A program made the translations under genes and the position numbers. This document shows positions 43,997 through 55,341 of a stretch of DNA of 64,000 nt, piece by piece. The notes beneath the pieces are model-generated. The model had not been told where the DNA came from, did no database searches, and saw only the letters and a list, made by a program, of their open reading frames with translations. The stretch is from positions 124,509,036 through 124,573,035 of the forward strand of contig CM043699.1 in the NCBI GenBank assembly GCA_023935145.1. The letters run 5' to 3'. Source of the DNA: Bretschneidera sinensis (lineage: Eukaryota; Streptophyta; Magnoliopsida; Brassicales; Akaniaceae). Numbering within the stretch: the first letter of the stretch is position 1; the number at the start of each line of letters is the position of its first letter.

Positions 43997-45334
43997 TCGT
44001 CTACTAAGGGGAGTCTGGCTGAAGACTTTAAACTTAGTGCTCATGGGAGGCACCCCACAGCTTATCTTTTCTGTATATTTCATAATTTTTATGATTAATA
44101 TTTGTTTCCAGTATTTTTTATTTTCCAGTTCAAGTTTGGGAGTATGCTATAAGCCATACCAGTCCAGCTAGTTCTCCATATCTCAGGTCAGCTCTTTCCA
44201 TATTAGTCACACATTGGGGTCAATGTGTAATTTAAGTTTGGGGGTATGGGAGACACATCACACACTTTGTCCTAATTTGTTGTCTTTTCGTCGTAAAGAT
44301 AAATGCATGTTCATGTTCGTCTAAAAATTTTGGTTGATCTGAAAAATTATGATGTGATTTCATTGGTGAGTTTAAAACTTTGAACACATGATCTGATGAT
44401 AGAGTTTAAACTTTAGTTATTTACTTTAGGCATTTTCGAGAATTCACATATTTGATCTAATCTCACATTAGCACATTAGCACATATTTGTGTGAGGTATG
44501 ACATGTGAGTTGAATGTATACGTTTCCTTGTCTTAACTGAAACCGGATGACTTGTTGGATAAACACTTGGGCATATATAAAAAAAAATATTTGATCATCA
44601 TCAATAAAATTTCCACTGAGTAACTGGACCTCTTACCTCAGTAAGCAGTGAGTGTTCACGTCAAAAGGTGGGAATTTTATTCATAATGATCATTGCGAAA
44701 CTTTCCTCTGAGTAACTGGACCTCTTACCTCAGTAAACAGTGAGTGTTCATGTCAAAAGGTGAAAATTTTGCTTGGTAGTATTAAGGCCAGTTTAATTTT
44801 GTAGCCTTTCTGACTCGAGTTAGTAAGTCCTTAGGGGTGCCTTTACACCTAATGCCCTAAAACCATCTGGTTTGGGAGTCATTGACTCAATACTCGTTAC
44901 ATAGGTCAATTAGAAAGCTTAAGGGAACTAAACATAGCAAAGCCTTATATATATATAAAAAATAAAAAATAAAAAAACTATACCATCGTTGTTCTTTCCG
45001 ATGAGAAATTCTGTGGATTTTGAGACTTGAATTACCTTGTACATTGAAGTTATTTGGAAACCTCATCTGTATATGCTAATTCACTTTTAACGCTGATTCA
45101 AGTTTGTGATGTCTTACCATGCCTCTTGTAAGTAATTAGGTTTTAAATTCTTATTCATTGTGAAGATGGGTTCGACTTATTTAAGCTTGCTCATGAATGA
45201 ATCTCATGATTTTGTATGCTCCTTAAATTTTTGGATACCATGAATACTGAACTTATCTTTATAATCCTTGTTGTTCATTTAGTTTTTTATTTTATTTTGT
45301 TAAGGGACTAGCAAAATATAAGTTTGGGGGTATT
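43997..45334 (+). other. Element B 3' non-coding region
   Basis: No gene is seen. Conserved block GAGTCTGGCTGAAGACTTTA...GCGCTCATGGGAGGCACC (about 44010-44055), purine module TTCAAGTTTGGGAGTATGC (about 44128), hairpin ACACATTG/CAATGTGT (44209-44228) with AAGTTTGGGGGTATGGGAG behind it, tandem 92-bp duplication (about 44590-44773), and polypurine tract AAGTTTGGGGGTATT at 45320-45334. Confidence 0.8.
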
Positions 45335-46514
45335 TGATGAGTCTTAAATATTGCATATTTAAGACCCTTAACTTATATTTGTTATGGTCTTAGTTAGTAG
45401 TATTTCACTTTATTTTATGTATTTTTTTTTTGTGTTTTGTGTATTTTTATAGGTTTGTGGAGAAAATGAAGCATCTCAGGAGATGTGAAGCTTCAGGAGC
45501 AATAGCGATCGATCACACTATGCTGTGATCGAGCGCATGGTCAACAATCCCACATCGAAATGTTTGCAGTACAATGCATCTGCGATCGAGCGCACCAGAC
45601 ACGCGATTGAGCGCACATGCAATCATGCGCACAAGACATACGATCGATTGTACATCGAATCTGAAACCTACAGTGCTCCGAGACTCCCCCTATATAAACA
45701 CCATCTGACTTCATCATTAAGTGTACAATTCCTGGGCCACTTTGGTGTTAACCAGTGGACGTCTGCTAGCATTTTGGTGGATCCCGAAGGCTTTGCTACC
45801 ACGAGGGGAAGCGCCGCCCATCAGCGAGTGGAATTTCTCCCATGTAAAGTTATTTATTTCTTTTTATTTAGTTGTTTTAGTTTAATGTTTAGCACTTTTA
45901 TTATTAATTGTAGTTTCATAGTTATGAGTGGCTAGAATCTTTAGCTAAGGTTGAATATGAAGCCTTGCCGTTGTTTAGCATAGTAGTTCAGATTTGTTTA
46001 TACAATTCTGACATTTTTTAGTATAAATGTTCTGTCAATTATTTGAGTAAATCTTGTGATTGATTGAGTTTAAATTGTTCTGTTAGATATTCCTTGTGTT
46101 TCATCTGATGGATACATCGAATTGTTTTCGATTAAATTGGATTTCCTTTGTGATTTGTTAAAAGCAGATACATTGGATGCTTTTGGTTTAATTGGGATAT
46201 TATTTGTTTTTTGTCGTAAGTTGGATTCATGGAATGTTTTGATAGGCTATGTTTTTAGGACATATATGCTTAAAACTTTGGTGGGGTGGATTCGGAAACC
46301 TTAGTGTCTTATTATTAGTTTTTAAAATCAATTCAGTTTAGTTTTAATTTGTTTTCCAAAATATCATTCAAAATTCGGAACTAGGTTAAGATAAGAATAG
46401 TTTAGATAAATTTATATTTTCACAACGCAATTCCCTGTGGATTCGACCTCGCACTTGCGCAATGCTATATTGCAAATGACTCGTGCACTTGCGAGTAATT
46501 TAAAACTCACAACA
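45335..46514 (+). repeat. Element B 3' LTR (1,180 bp)
   Basis: Starts TGATGAGTCTTAAATATTGC and ends CTCACAACA, followed by the TSD GTTAT. TATA box at 45691-45698. It lacks about 50 bp of the palindrome cluster found in the 5' LTR (after about 45655). Confidence 0.94.
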
Positions 46515-46519
46515 GTTAT

Positions 46520-48016
46520 CATTTTGATCACACTACTGAAACTTGGCCTTTGTATTCATTTGCATATCCAAAGCAAGCAAACTACGTGGGACCAAACAAC
46601 TATGCTTCCAAGAACAATGCATATGCAAATACCTATAATCCTGGATGGCGAAACCACCCCAACCTCTCATGGAGCAACAACCAAAATGCCTTGAACCTTC
46701 AAGGGCAGCAAAGGAACTCCCAATAAGTAGCCCAAACAGTTCCGGAATCAAAGAAAAGTGACCTAGAGAGTCTCGTAATGCAATTGGCAACTCAACAACA
46801 ACAACTGATGACTTCACAAGAACAGTTCATGGTAGAGGAAAGACAATTCCGGGCTGAGCAAAGACAAATCAATGCAAAGCATGAGCAAGCCATTCAAAGA
46901 CTAAAAGTACAAGTGGGGAAAATTGCTAAAGAGCTGAGTGAATGGAAGCATGGTGAACTTCCAGCCCAAACAATACCTAATCCAACAGGACATCAGCAAC
47001 TAAATGCCGTGACAACTCTCAGAAATGGTAAGATCATAGGAGCTGATGAGCCTACACAAGCATCTCCAGATAGAGCGTCCACATCAAAGGTAAGTGAAAT
47101 GGAGAAGTGGAATGCACCACCCTTCCTCAAACGTTAGTAAAGCCTAAGAAAGAAAGTAAACTACTTGATATTTTTGAAACTTTGTGGAAAGTAGAAATAA
47201 ATATTCCCGTATTAGATGCAATTCAACAAATACTTGCTTATGCTAAATTTTTAAAAGATTGTTGCACTCATAAGAGGAAGTTTCAAGAAAATGAGATAGT
47301 AGCTTTAACGGAAGAGGTAAGTGCTGTGCTATTAAGAAAACTATGACCAAAATTGAAAGATCCGGGTAGTTTTACCATTCCTTACAGGATAGGTAACCAG
47401 AGTTTTGAGCATGCATTATTGGATTTAGGGGCGAGTGTCAATTTGCTGCCATACATGGTATTTAAGACACTAAGTTTTGGGGAGCTTCAACCAACTTCCA
47501 TCACCTTGCAACTAGCAGACATAAGCATAAAAAGACCAAGAGGTATTATTGAGGATGTCTTAGTAAAGTTAGGTCCATTTATTTTACCTGACTGATTTTA
47601 TTATATTAAATATGAAAGAATCTCCTATGCCATTACCTTTTCCCATCATCTTAGGAAGACCCTTTATGAGAACTGCTGATACAAAAATTTGTGTGAAAAA
47701 GAGTATTGTAAGTATGAAGGTAAATGGTGAGAAGGTTGAATTCAACATATTTGATACATTAAAATTACCGCAAGATAATATGGAATGTTCTAATGTATCT
47801 ATGATGCAAGGTGTTATTGAGGAAGTTTTTCAGGACCATCGCATTACTCCATTGGAGTCCACCCTCACCCATGGGTTAACAAGATCGGATGTTGAGCCAG
47901 AATCTACAGATATTATTGACAACATCATTGAGGCCTCTCCAAAGCATCCAAGCACCAAATTTGGCATTGAAGCAGTTGCGGGTGCATTCAACTTATGCTT
48001 TACTGGGAGGGAATAA
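46520..48016 (+). pseudogene. Element A gag carboxyl part and protease
   Basis: Continues the split zinc knuckle as HFDHTTETW; the final cysteine is replaced by Trp. It goes on with NTYNPGWRNHPNLSW and a Gln-rich helix (46778-46915: LMTSQEQFMVEERQFRAEQRQ). The gag tail KVEINIPVLDAIQQILAYAKFLKD follows. Protease has the block LLDLGASVNLLPYMVFKTLSFG at about 47418-47480, then ISIKRPRGIIEDVLVKLG and LPFPIILGRPFMRTADTKI. The frame ends at 48014-48016 after an acidic tail. Stops at about 46723, 47135 and 47344 and a frameshift near 47595 break it. No polymerase follows. Confidence 0.85.
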
Positions 48017-48504
48017 GAGCGTCTGGCTGAACACGTTAAACTTAGCGCTCATGGGAGGCACCTCATAGCTTATCCTTTAATTTTTTTTTTTATTGTTTTT
48101 CATATTTATTTTCACTATCTATTTTTTTGGTGTTTTTTTGTTTTCCCGTATTACTTTAGTTTTTCTTTTTTAGGGACAATGTGTCCATCAGTTCAAGTTT
48201 GGGGGGGTGCTATGAGCCATGCCTACCCAGCTAGTTCTCCATCTCTCAGGTCAGCTCTTTCCATGATATTCACACATTGGGGACAATGTGTAATTTAAGT
48301 TTGGGGGTATGGGAGACACATTCACGCACACCTTGTCCCAGGTTTTTTAGTATTATCGAAAAGATAAATGCATGTTCATATTGTTTTGAAAATTTTGGTT
48401 GATTTCAACAAATATTATGATAAGATTTCATCAGTAAGCTCAAAATCTAGAATGCATGGCCTAATAATAAAGTTTTGAAAGCTCAACATCTGAAGGCTTT
48501 GCTT
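48017..48504 (+). other. Element A 3' region and broken junction with D
   Basis: Conserved block GCGTCTGGCTGA...GCGCTCATGGGAGGCACC (about 48018-48062), the module GGGACAATG...TTCAAGTTTGGGGGGGTGC (about 48174-48212), hairpin ACACATTG/CAATGTGT (48272-48291) and AAGTTTGGGGGTATGGGAG. Similarity to the other Athila 3' regions stops at about 48480. A stretch of about 24 bases containing GAAGGCTTTGCTTCCACT then meets the inverted LTR of D. Confidence 0.75.
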
Positions 48505-49126
48505 CCACTTGCTGTTGGGCGGTGCTTCCCCTCGTGGTAGCAAAGCCTTCGAGATCCACCAGAATGCTAGCAGAAGTCCTCAAGATTGCACCCCGAATGA
48601 TGAAGTGAGATGGGGCTTTTATAGGGGAATTCCCGGAGTACAATGTGTTTCAAATTCGATGTGGGATACTGTTTGAGTGCGCTCGATCGCAGTCTGGTGC
48701 GCTCGAGCGCATACTGGTGCATTGCAAAGCATTTTTAACCGATGTGGGATGTGCGAGTGCACACTTGTGATCAATCGCAAGTCTGGTGCGCTCGAGCGCA
48801 CTAGACATCTTCAGCTTAACCCTTGTCTACTAAAACTGCCATAACTTTCTCTAGAAAAATCATTTTTACGAGCCGTAAAATTCCTCAGAAAATAGACTTC
48901 CGGATCTTTCCAAGCATATATGGCTCATCTCCTGGTTCTTCCTGAATCAATGCAGTAAAATCCACAAAAATGACTGATCTGTACAGGCAATTCTGGTAAT
49001 TTTAGTGAAACTCCTTTCCCAGTACTTGTAAACCTGAAAAACAGTGAAAACAACTCAAAGTAACAAATTCCTAAGCTAACAAATGTAGATTAAGTGGCCA
49101 AAATATGCAATATTTGGCACTCATCA
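48505..49126 (-). repeat. Element D 3' LTR, partial
   Basis: On the minus strand it starts TGATGAGTGCCAAATATTGC at 49126. It carries one copy of the GCTTGGAAAGATCCGGA...AGAGAAAGTTATGGCAGT module that F has twice, several GCGATCGAGCGC-type motifs (48676-48806) and a TATA box (TATAAAAG, minus strand, 48616-48623). The rest of the LTR is missing. Confidence 0.85.
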
Positions 49127-50450
49127 AATACCCTCAAACTTACATTTTGCTAGTCCCTTAGCAAAACAAAATAAAAGATTACGTGAAAAACAAATAACAT
49201 AAGGATAAGCTCATCACTCATGGTATCCAAAAATTTAAGGAGCACTCAAAACCATGATATTCATTCATGAGCAAGATTAAAAAATATAACCCATCTTCGC
49301 AATGACCAAGAATTTAAAACCTAGTTACTTACAAGAGGCAGGCTAAGACATCACAAGCTTGAATCAATGTAAAGTGAATTAGCATATACAGATGAGGTTT
49401 CCAAATAAATTCAATGTACAATGTCTCCATGTCTCAAGATTCACAGAATTTCTTGTCAGAATGAACAACGATGGCATAGTTTTATTTATTTATTTTTTTC
49501 ATATATAAGGCTCTGCTATAATTAGTTCCCTTAAGCTTTCTAATTGACCCACATAGCAAGTGTTGAGTCAATGACTCCCAAACCAGATGGTTTTAAGGCA
49601 TTAGGTGTAAAGACACCCCTAAAGACTTACTAACTCGAGTCAAAAGGCTACGAAACTAACCTGGCCTTAATGCTACCAAGCAAAATTTTCACCTTTTGAC
49701 GTGAACACTCACTGCATACTGAGGCAAGATGTCCAGTTACTCAGCAGAAAATTTTGCAATGATCACTATGAATAAAATTCTCACTTTTTGACGTGAACAC
49801 TCATTGCTTACAGAGGCAAGAGGTCCAGTTACTCAGTGGAAATTTTATATATATATATATATTATGCCCAAGTGTTTATCCAACAAGTCATCCAGTTTTA
49901 GTTAAGATAAGGAAACATACAGATTAAAATCACATGTCATACCTCATACAAATATGTGATAATGTGCTCGTGTTAGATTAGATCAAACATGTGAATTCTC
50001 GAATGCCTAAAGTAAGTAACTAAATTTTAAAACTCTATCATCAGATCATATGTTCAAAATTTTTAGCTCACCAATGAAATCTTATCACAATTTTTCAGAT
50101 CAACCAAAATTTTTAGACGAACATGAACATGTATTTATCTTCATTAAGAAAAACAACAACAAATTAGGACAAAGTGTATGTAATGTGTCTCCCATAACCC
50201 CAAACTTAAATTACACATTGACCCCAATGTGTAAATAATATGGAAAGACCTGACATGGGATATGAAGAACTATCTGGACTTGGTATGGCTTATAGCATAC
50301 CCCCAAACTTGAACTGAAGTACGCGTTGTCCCTGAAAAATAAAGACTGAAAAACAAAAAATACTAGAAACAAACATTAATAATAAATATGTAAAATAATA
50401 AATATACAGAAAGGATATGTTGTGGGGTGCCTCCCATAAGCGCTAAGTCT
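49127..50450 (-). other. Element D 3' non-coding region
   Basis: No gene is seen. Read on the minus strand: conserved block GTCTGACTGAAGACTTAGCG with CTTATGGGAGGCACCCCACA (50456-50415), an AAGTTTGGGGGTATGC module with GGGACAACGCG (about 50335-50300), hairpin ACACATTG/CAATGTGT (50232-50213) with AAGTTTGGGGTTATGGGAG, tandem duplication of about 92 bp (49848-49682), and the polypurine tract AAGTTTGAGGGTATT at 49141-49127. Confidence 0.8.
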
Positions 50451-51771
50451 TCAGTCAGACTCTCTATCTAAGTAATTAGGATCCTCCAACAATATCGTCT
50501 CAGTGTCCAGACTCCTCAACTCCAAGAATGGTTTTATCCTTTGTCCATTTACCTTAAAAGTGTTACCATTCTTTGGATCCTCAATCTCGATGGCCCCATG
50601 AGGAAAAACTGACCGAATAATAAATGGGCCTATCCATCGGGATTTGAGTTTGCCTGGAAAAAGATACAGGCGTAGAACTTTTTGACCCGGCTTAAAAGCT
50701 CGTCTCAAAATGTTTTAGTCATGAGTCTTCTGTATTTGTGCCTTGTTTGACTGTGCACAATCAGATGTATCATTCCACAGCTCCTCTAATTCATTGAGTT
50801 GGAGCTTCCTTTGTGAGCCAGCCTTTGAAAGATTGAAGTTCAGCTGCTTGATAGCCCAATAGGCTCTATGCTCTAATTCAACCAGAAGGTGACAGGCTTT
50901 TCCGTACACAATACAATATGGATACATGCCAATTGGCATCTTGAATGTTGTTCGATATGCCCATAGTGCATCATTCAATCGCAGAGACCAATCCTTTCTA
51001 CTAGGGTTCACAATCTTCTCCAAAATTTGCTTGATCTCGCGATTGGAAATTTCCACTTGTCCACTCGTCTGTGGGTGATACGGGGTGGCAACCTTGTGTG
51101 TGATGAAATGCTTCTTCATCAACTGCTCAAAAATCTTGTTGCAAAAGTGCTTACCTCCATCACTTATGATTGCTCGAGGTGTACCGAAACGAGCAAAGAT
51201 AGTATCCTTCAAAAACTGGACCACAACTCGGTGGTCATTGGTTTTGCATGCAACGGCCTCCACCCATTTGGACAGATAGTCCGCAGCAACTAGAATGTAC
51301 AGATAGCCAAAGGAGTTTGGGAAAGGTCCCATAAAATCAATGCCCCACACGTCAAAAATCTCAACAATCAGAATAGGGTTGAGGGGCATCATATTCCTCC
51401 TAGAAAGACTCTAGCTTTTGGCAGCACTCACAAGATACACAGTAAGTGTGAGAGTCTCGGAACAAGGTGGGCCAATAGAATCCACACTGCATGATTTTCG
51501 CAGCATTCTTCTTAGAGCTGAAATAGCCTCCACAAGCAGGATCATGACAAAAAGCGATTACATTAGATTGGTCATGCTTAGGAATACACCTTTTGATGAT
51601 CTGATCGGGATAATACTTGAACAGGTAAGGATCATCCCAGAAAAAATGTTTTACCATGGCCAAAAACTTTGATTTATCTTGTCGCCCCCAATGTAAGGGT
51701 ATTTGACCGATGACAAGATAGTTCACTATATCAGCAAACCATGGCACGGGATTGTGAGCAATGTGCATCAA
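50451..51771 (-). pseudogene. Element D integrase
   Basis: From 51771: [21 protein letters not shown], zinc site HDPACGGYFSSKKNAAKIMQ...CVSCECCQKL, then a frameshift near 51395. The core follows at 51392-50715: [49 protein letters not shown] and [17 protein letters not shown]. It keeps all three catalytic acids in 225 uninterrupted codons. The tail (50708-50451) has GPFIIRSVFPHGAIEIEDP. It is the best preserved Athila integrase core in the window, although the protein as a whole is broken. Confidence 0.88.
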
Positions 51772-53340
51772 TTACTCATCAAGAAAGGTCTCAGAAATGG
51801 GAGTGGTGGCCTCAGTGAAATCCACAATCAATCTAGACAAATGGTCCGCGACCACATTTTTAGAATCTTTCTTATCCCGAATCTCTATGTTAAACTCTTG
51901 AAGTAACAAGATCCATCAGATAAGACAAGATTTAGCATCTTTTTTAGAGAAAAGATACTTTAATGCTGCATGATCCGAGTAGATAATGACTTTAGATCCT
52001 AACAAGTAGGATTTGAACTTGTCTAATGCTAAAACGCCTGTTAGCAACTCTTTCTCAGTGGTAGAGTAATTGAGTTATGCGTCGTTTAGAGTTCTACTTG
52101 TATAATAGATAACATGGGGAAGTTTATCAACACGCTGCCCCAAAATAACTCCAACAGCATAGTCTGATGCGTCACACATAATCTCAAAAGGCACACCCTA
52201 GTTGGGTGGCTGAATAATGGGTGTGGACGTCAGAATCTTCTTCAGATCCCCAAATGCTTTTTTACAGTCTTCATCAAATACAAATAGGGCATCCTTCAGT
52301 AATAACTTGCACAAGGGCCTGGTGATTTTACTGAAATTCTGGATAAATCGCCTGTAAAAGCCTGCATGGCCCAGAAAAGATAGAGCCTTCTTCACTATAC
52401 GTGGGGGTTAAAGATTAGAAATTAGGTCCACCTTTGCGTTGTCGACCTCAATCCCCCGATGAGATACGACATGCCCCAGTACAATACCTTGCTTGACCGT
52501 AAAATGGCACTTCTCCTAATTATGCACCAGGTTCTTCTTCTTGCACCGCACTAAAACCAAAGTGAGACGGTGCAGGCACTCCTCAAATGATGAACCAAAG
52601 ACGGAGAAGTCATCCATGAAAATCTCTAAGAACCACTCTACAATGTCAGAGAATATGCTGACCATGCACTGCTGAAAAGTAGTAGGTGCATTTCATAACC
52701 CAAAGGGCATGCGATGGTAGGTGAATATCCCAAAAAGACAGGTAAACATCGTCTTCTCCTGCTCTTCAGGGTCCACAGGGACTTGGTTATATCCAGAATA
52801 GCCATCCAAGAAGCAATAGTATTCGTGCCCAGCCAAACGCTCCACCATCTGATCAATAAATGGGAGTGGAAAATGATCATTCCTTGTGGCAGCATTTAAC
52901 TTGCGGTAGTCTATACACACTCTCCATCCTGACTGAACATGAGTTGGCACCAACTCGTCATCTTTATTTCTCACCACCATCAATCCAGCTCGTTTGGGCA
53001 TGACATGAATCGGGCTCACCCACTTACTATCAGAGATTGGATAAATGATCCCTGCATCCAACAGCTTAATTACTTCTGTCCTCACAACCTCTTGCATAGC
53101 TGGATTGAGCCTTCTTTGTGGCTCCCTCGATGGCTTGGCATTCTCCTCCAAATGTATCTTGTGCATCACCACCGAGGGGCTGATTCCCCAAATATCCTCT
53201 ATAGTCCAGCTGATAGCTTCCTTGTGTTCTCTTAAAACATCTAATAATTTCTCCTCTTGAGCCTCAACCAAATCTGAAGCTATAATCACAAGCAAACAAT
53301 CTGCTGGACCTAGGAACTTATATTTAAGATTATCCAGTAA
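51772..53340 (-). pseudogene. Element D reverse transcriptase and RNase H
   Basis: RT begins near 53295. It is open to 52693 with RRLNPAMQEVVRTEVIKLLDAG, CIDYRKLNAATRNDHFPLPF, FLDGYSGYNQVPVDPEEQEK and YHRMPFGL. It continues through single stops to the catalytic F-M-D-D at about 52620 (EIFMDDFSVFGSSFEECL). The connection LSFLGHAGFYRRFIQNFSK (near 52380) and RNase H (about 52200-51830: MCDASDYAVGVILGQ, YSDHAALKYLFSKKD, NVVADHLSRL) follow. At least seven stops are present, several at Trp or Gln codons. Confidence 0.88.
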
Positions 53341-54006
53341 AAGCTTAAGTTCTTTCTTAGGGGGTTCTAGTGCTGCAGTCTCCTCCGTTTCATTGCTCTC
53401 CTGAGGAGGAGACTACAAAATGGCATTCGCTTACTCGAGTAACTTATCTAAATCTAAATTTTCTCCAAATTGAGCAAAGCATGCCTCCAAGGGTCCTCAA
53501 TGCATGATTCATCCACAGTCTCCTCAAGAATATTCTCTATCAAGCATACATTTCTCACTCCATTATATTCGAGTGTTTGCTTACTGATATCAAAGATATT
53601 CAGCTCCACTGTCATATTTTCGAAGGAAATCTTCATCACCCCTATCCTACAATTGATCAAGGCATTAACCGTGGCTAAGAATGGTTGCCCTAGAATAACC
53701 AGTGTCTAAATCCCTACATTCTAAACCGGCTCTGTGTCAAGCACAATAAAATCCACGGGGAAATAAAACTTATCCATTTTTATCAAAACGTCCTCAACTA
53801 CTCCCCGTGGTATTTTTACTGACCTGTAAGCCAATTGTAGCGTCGTGGTTATAGGCTTCAGTTCTCCTAACCCTAACTACAAATAGACTGAGTAAGGAAT
53901 AAGATTCACACTTGCTCCTAGATCCAAGAGAGCCCTCTTGATCTGGCTGACTCCTATCGTGCAAGAGATGGTAGGACACCCTGGATCCTTATACTTGATG
54001 GGCAGT
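53341..54006 (-). pseudogene. Element D protease remainder and acidic linker
   Basis: From 54006 on the minus strand: YKDPGCPTISCTIGVSQ, LLDLGASVNLIPYSVYL followed by a stop, IPRGVVEDVLIKMDKFYFP, then GQPFLATVNALINCRIGVMKISF and the linker (FDISKQTLEYNGVRNVCLIE, ETVDESCIEDP). Frameshifts near 53490 and 53420 and several stops. The reading frame is interrupted at 54006 by element E. Confidence 0.85.
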
Positions 54007-55341
54007 GATTATGCCCAAAACAGTAACGCGGTGTTGTAGTACGGATTTAGGGTGTTGATTCCACAGGGAGACAAATTAACTATAAAGAAAGATGTAAACT
54101 TTAATATGAGACGATATGATCCAATTAAATATAGAATCTGAATTTGATAGTGAGACAATTGTGTAAAGTAGATTGTGAAATATAATAGGAGAACAACAAG
54201 GATCTGGGAATCCTCCCTAGGTTTGTTGCCCTAATCCTAACTTGATTCAGTTTTTTTTATCTCGATTGCAAGTTTCACATCCCAAACAGGCAATCAGCAA
54301 ATATTCAATTAAAGCACATGTATAAACCCTAATTTGATTGTTATGAAATACTCTTTATTTTCAATTAATGTACATATAATCTATCCTTTAAGTTTATCAA
54401 GAAATGACAATATATCTTTGATGACAATATTGCAGTAATGGACAAACCTAAAGGCTAGATCTACCGGACTCAATCATACCCAAATAATCTTGACATAAAG
54501 AAAGCATGACTAAATCTATATAAAGGAAAAAGATACAATCACCGGATAAGATGAAATCTTTATAATTAGAATAAAAAGTAAATCATAACAATATTTGAAC
54601 GTTAAAGCTCCATTATAACTGAATCAAATAAGGGAAATATAAACAACTACACCTAGGGATTCATCCCTTCTCCTTGCTTGAAGATTAGTTAGCCATGGGG
54701 CTCATGGTTGCACAATGGAAGGAAAATTGCTGCTCCCTTGAGTTCTCCAGCTTTTTGAATGTCTAATTACAAACCCTAAGTGGTCTATTTATAGTGTACA
54801 AGGCCTAAGGGTGTTTTAGGGTTTGAACAAGTCATTAAAGACCTAATTAGGGTCTAACTCGGAGTGTGCGCGCTGATTCCGGAGGTCTGACCTCTGTCCG
54901 CTAAAATTGCCATAACTTTCTCTAGAGAAATGATTTTAATGAACCGTAAGATCTTCCAAAAATTAGACTTCTAGATCTTTCTAAGCATATGTGGCACACG
55001 TCCTGGTTCTTCCTACATTAATACAGTTTAATTTTTAAAAATGGTTGATTTGTATGGAAACTCCAGCAACTTAGTGAAAACTACTTTCTTAGTTTCTCTT
55101 CATCTTGGCTCTTCCGCGACCATTCTTTTGCTTGAGTGTTCAATGGAGCTTCGTGTTTAAAATGATGATAGCTCTTCCATCTCTTTTAACTCAAGATACC
55201 TGAAAAATGCACCGAAATAAGTTAATGCTCCAAAAATACCGCTTTAGAGTTGTTAATGAATAAAAATGTAATTAAGACCTAAATCAACCCTAAAGTGCTA
55301 ACAAATAAGTATGATTATAATGCATTTTATGGCTCTTATCA
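54007..55341 (-). repeat. Element E 3' LTR (1,335 bp)
   Basis: On the plus strand it begins TGATTATGCCCAAAACAG and ends GGCTCTTATCA. TATA box (TATAAATA on the minus strand) at 54786-54793. It holds a diverged copy of the GTTATGGCAATTTTAG...TTTCTCTAGAGAAA module (about 54895-55080) also present in the LTRs of D and F. No gene is seen. Confidence 0.93.

Larger units (their letters stand above)
27589..46514 (+). mobile_element. Element B: full-length Athila-like retrotransposon, split by C
   Basis: LTRs 27589-28817 and 45335-46514 flank PBS, gag, protease, RT, RNase H, integrase and a 3' non-coding region. The TSD GTTAT is exact (27584-27588 and 46515-46519). The insertion interrupts the zinc-knuckle codons of element A. 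Element C lies within its RT. Apart from C, the element is about 9.4 kb. The gag-to-RT part stays in one frame but with about nine stop codons. Confidence 0.94.
25047..48480 (+). mobile_element. Element A: Athila-like element with gag and protease only, split by B
   Basis: A 5' LTR (25047-26313), PBS, leader and gag (to 27588) continue after element B at 46520 with the rest of gag, then protease (to 48016), then directly the conserved post-coding block and 3' region. No RT, RNase H or integrase lies between. The 3' LTR is missing: the sequence breaks at about 48480 against an inverted piece of the LTR of D. It interrupts the RT fragment K on its left. Confidence 0.83.
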
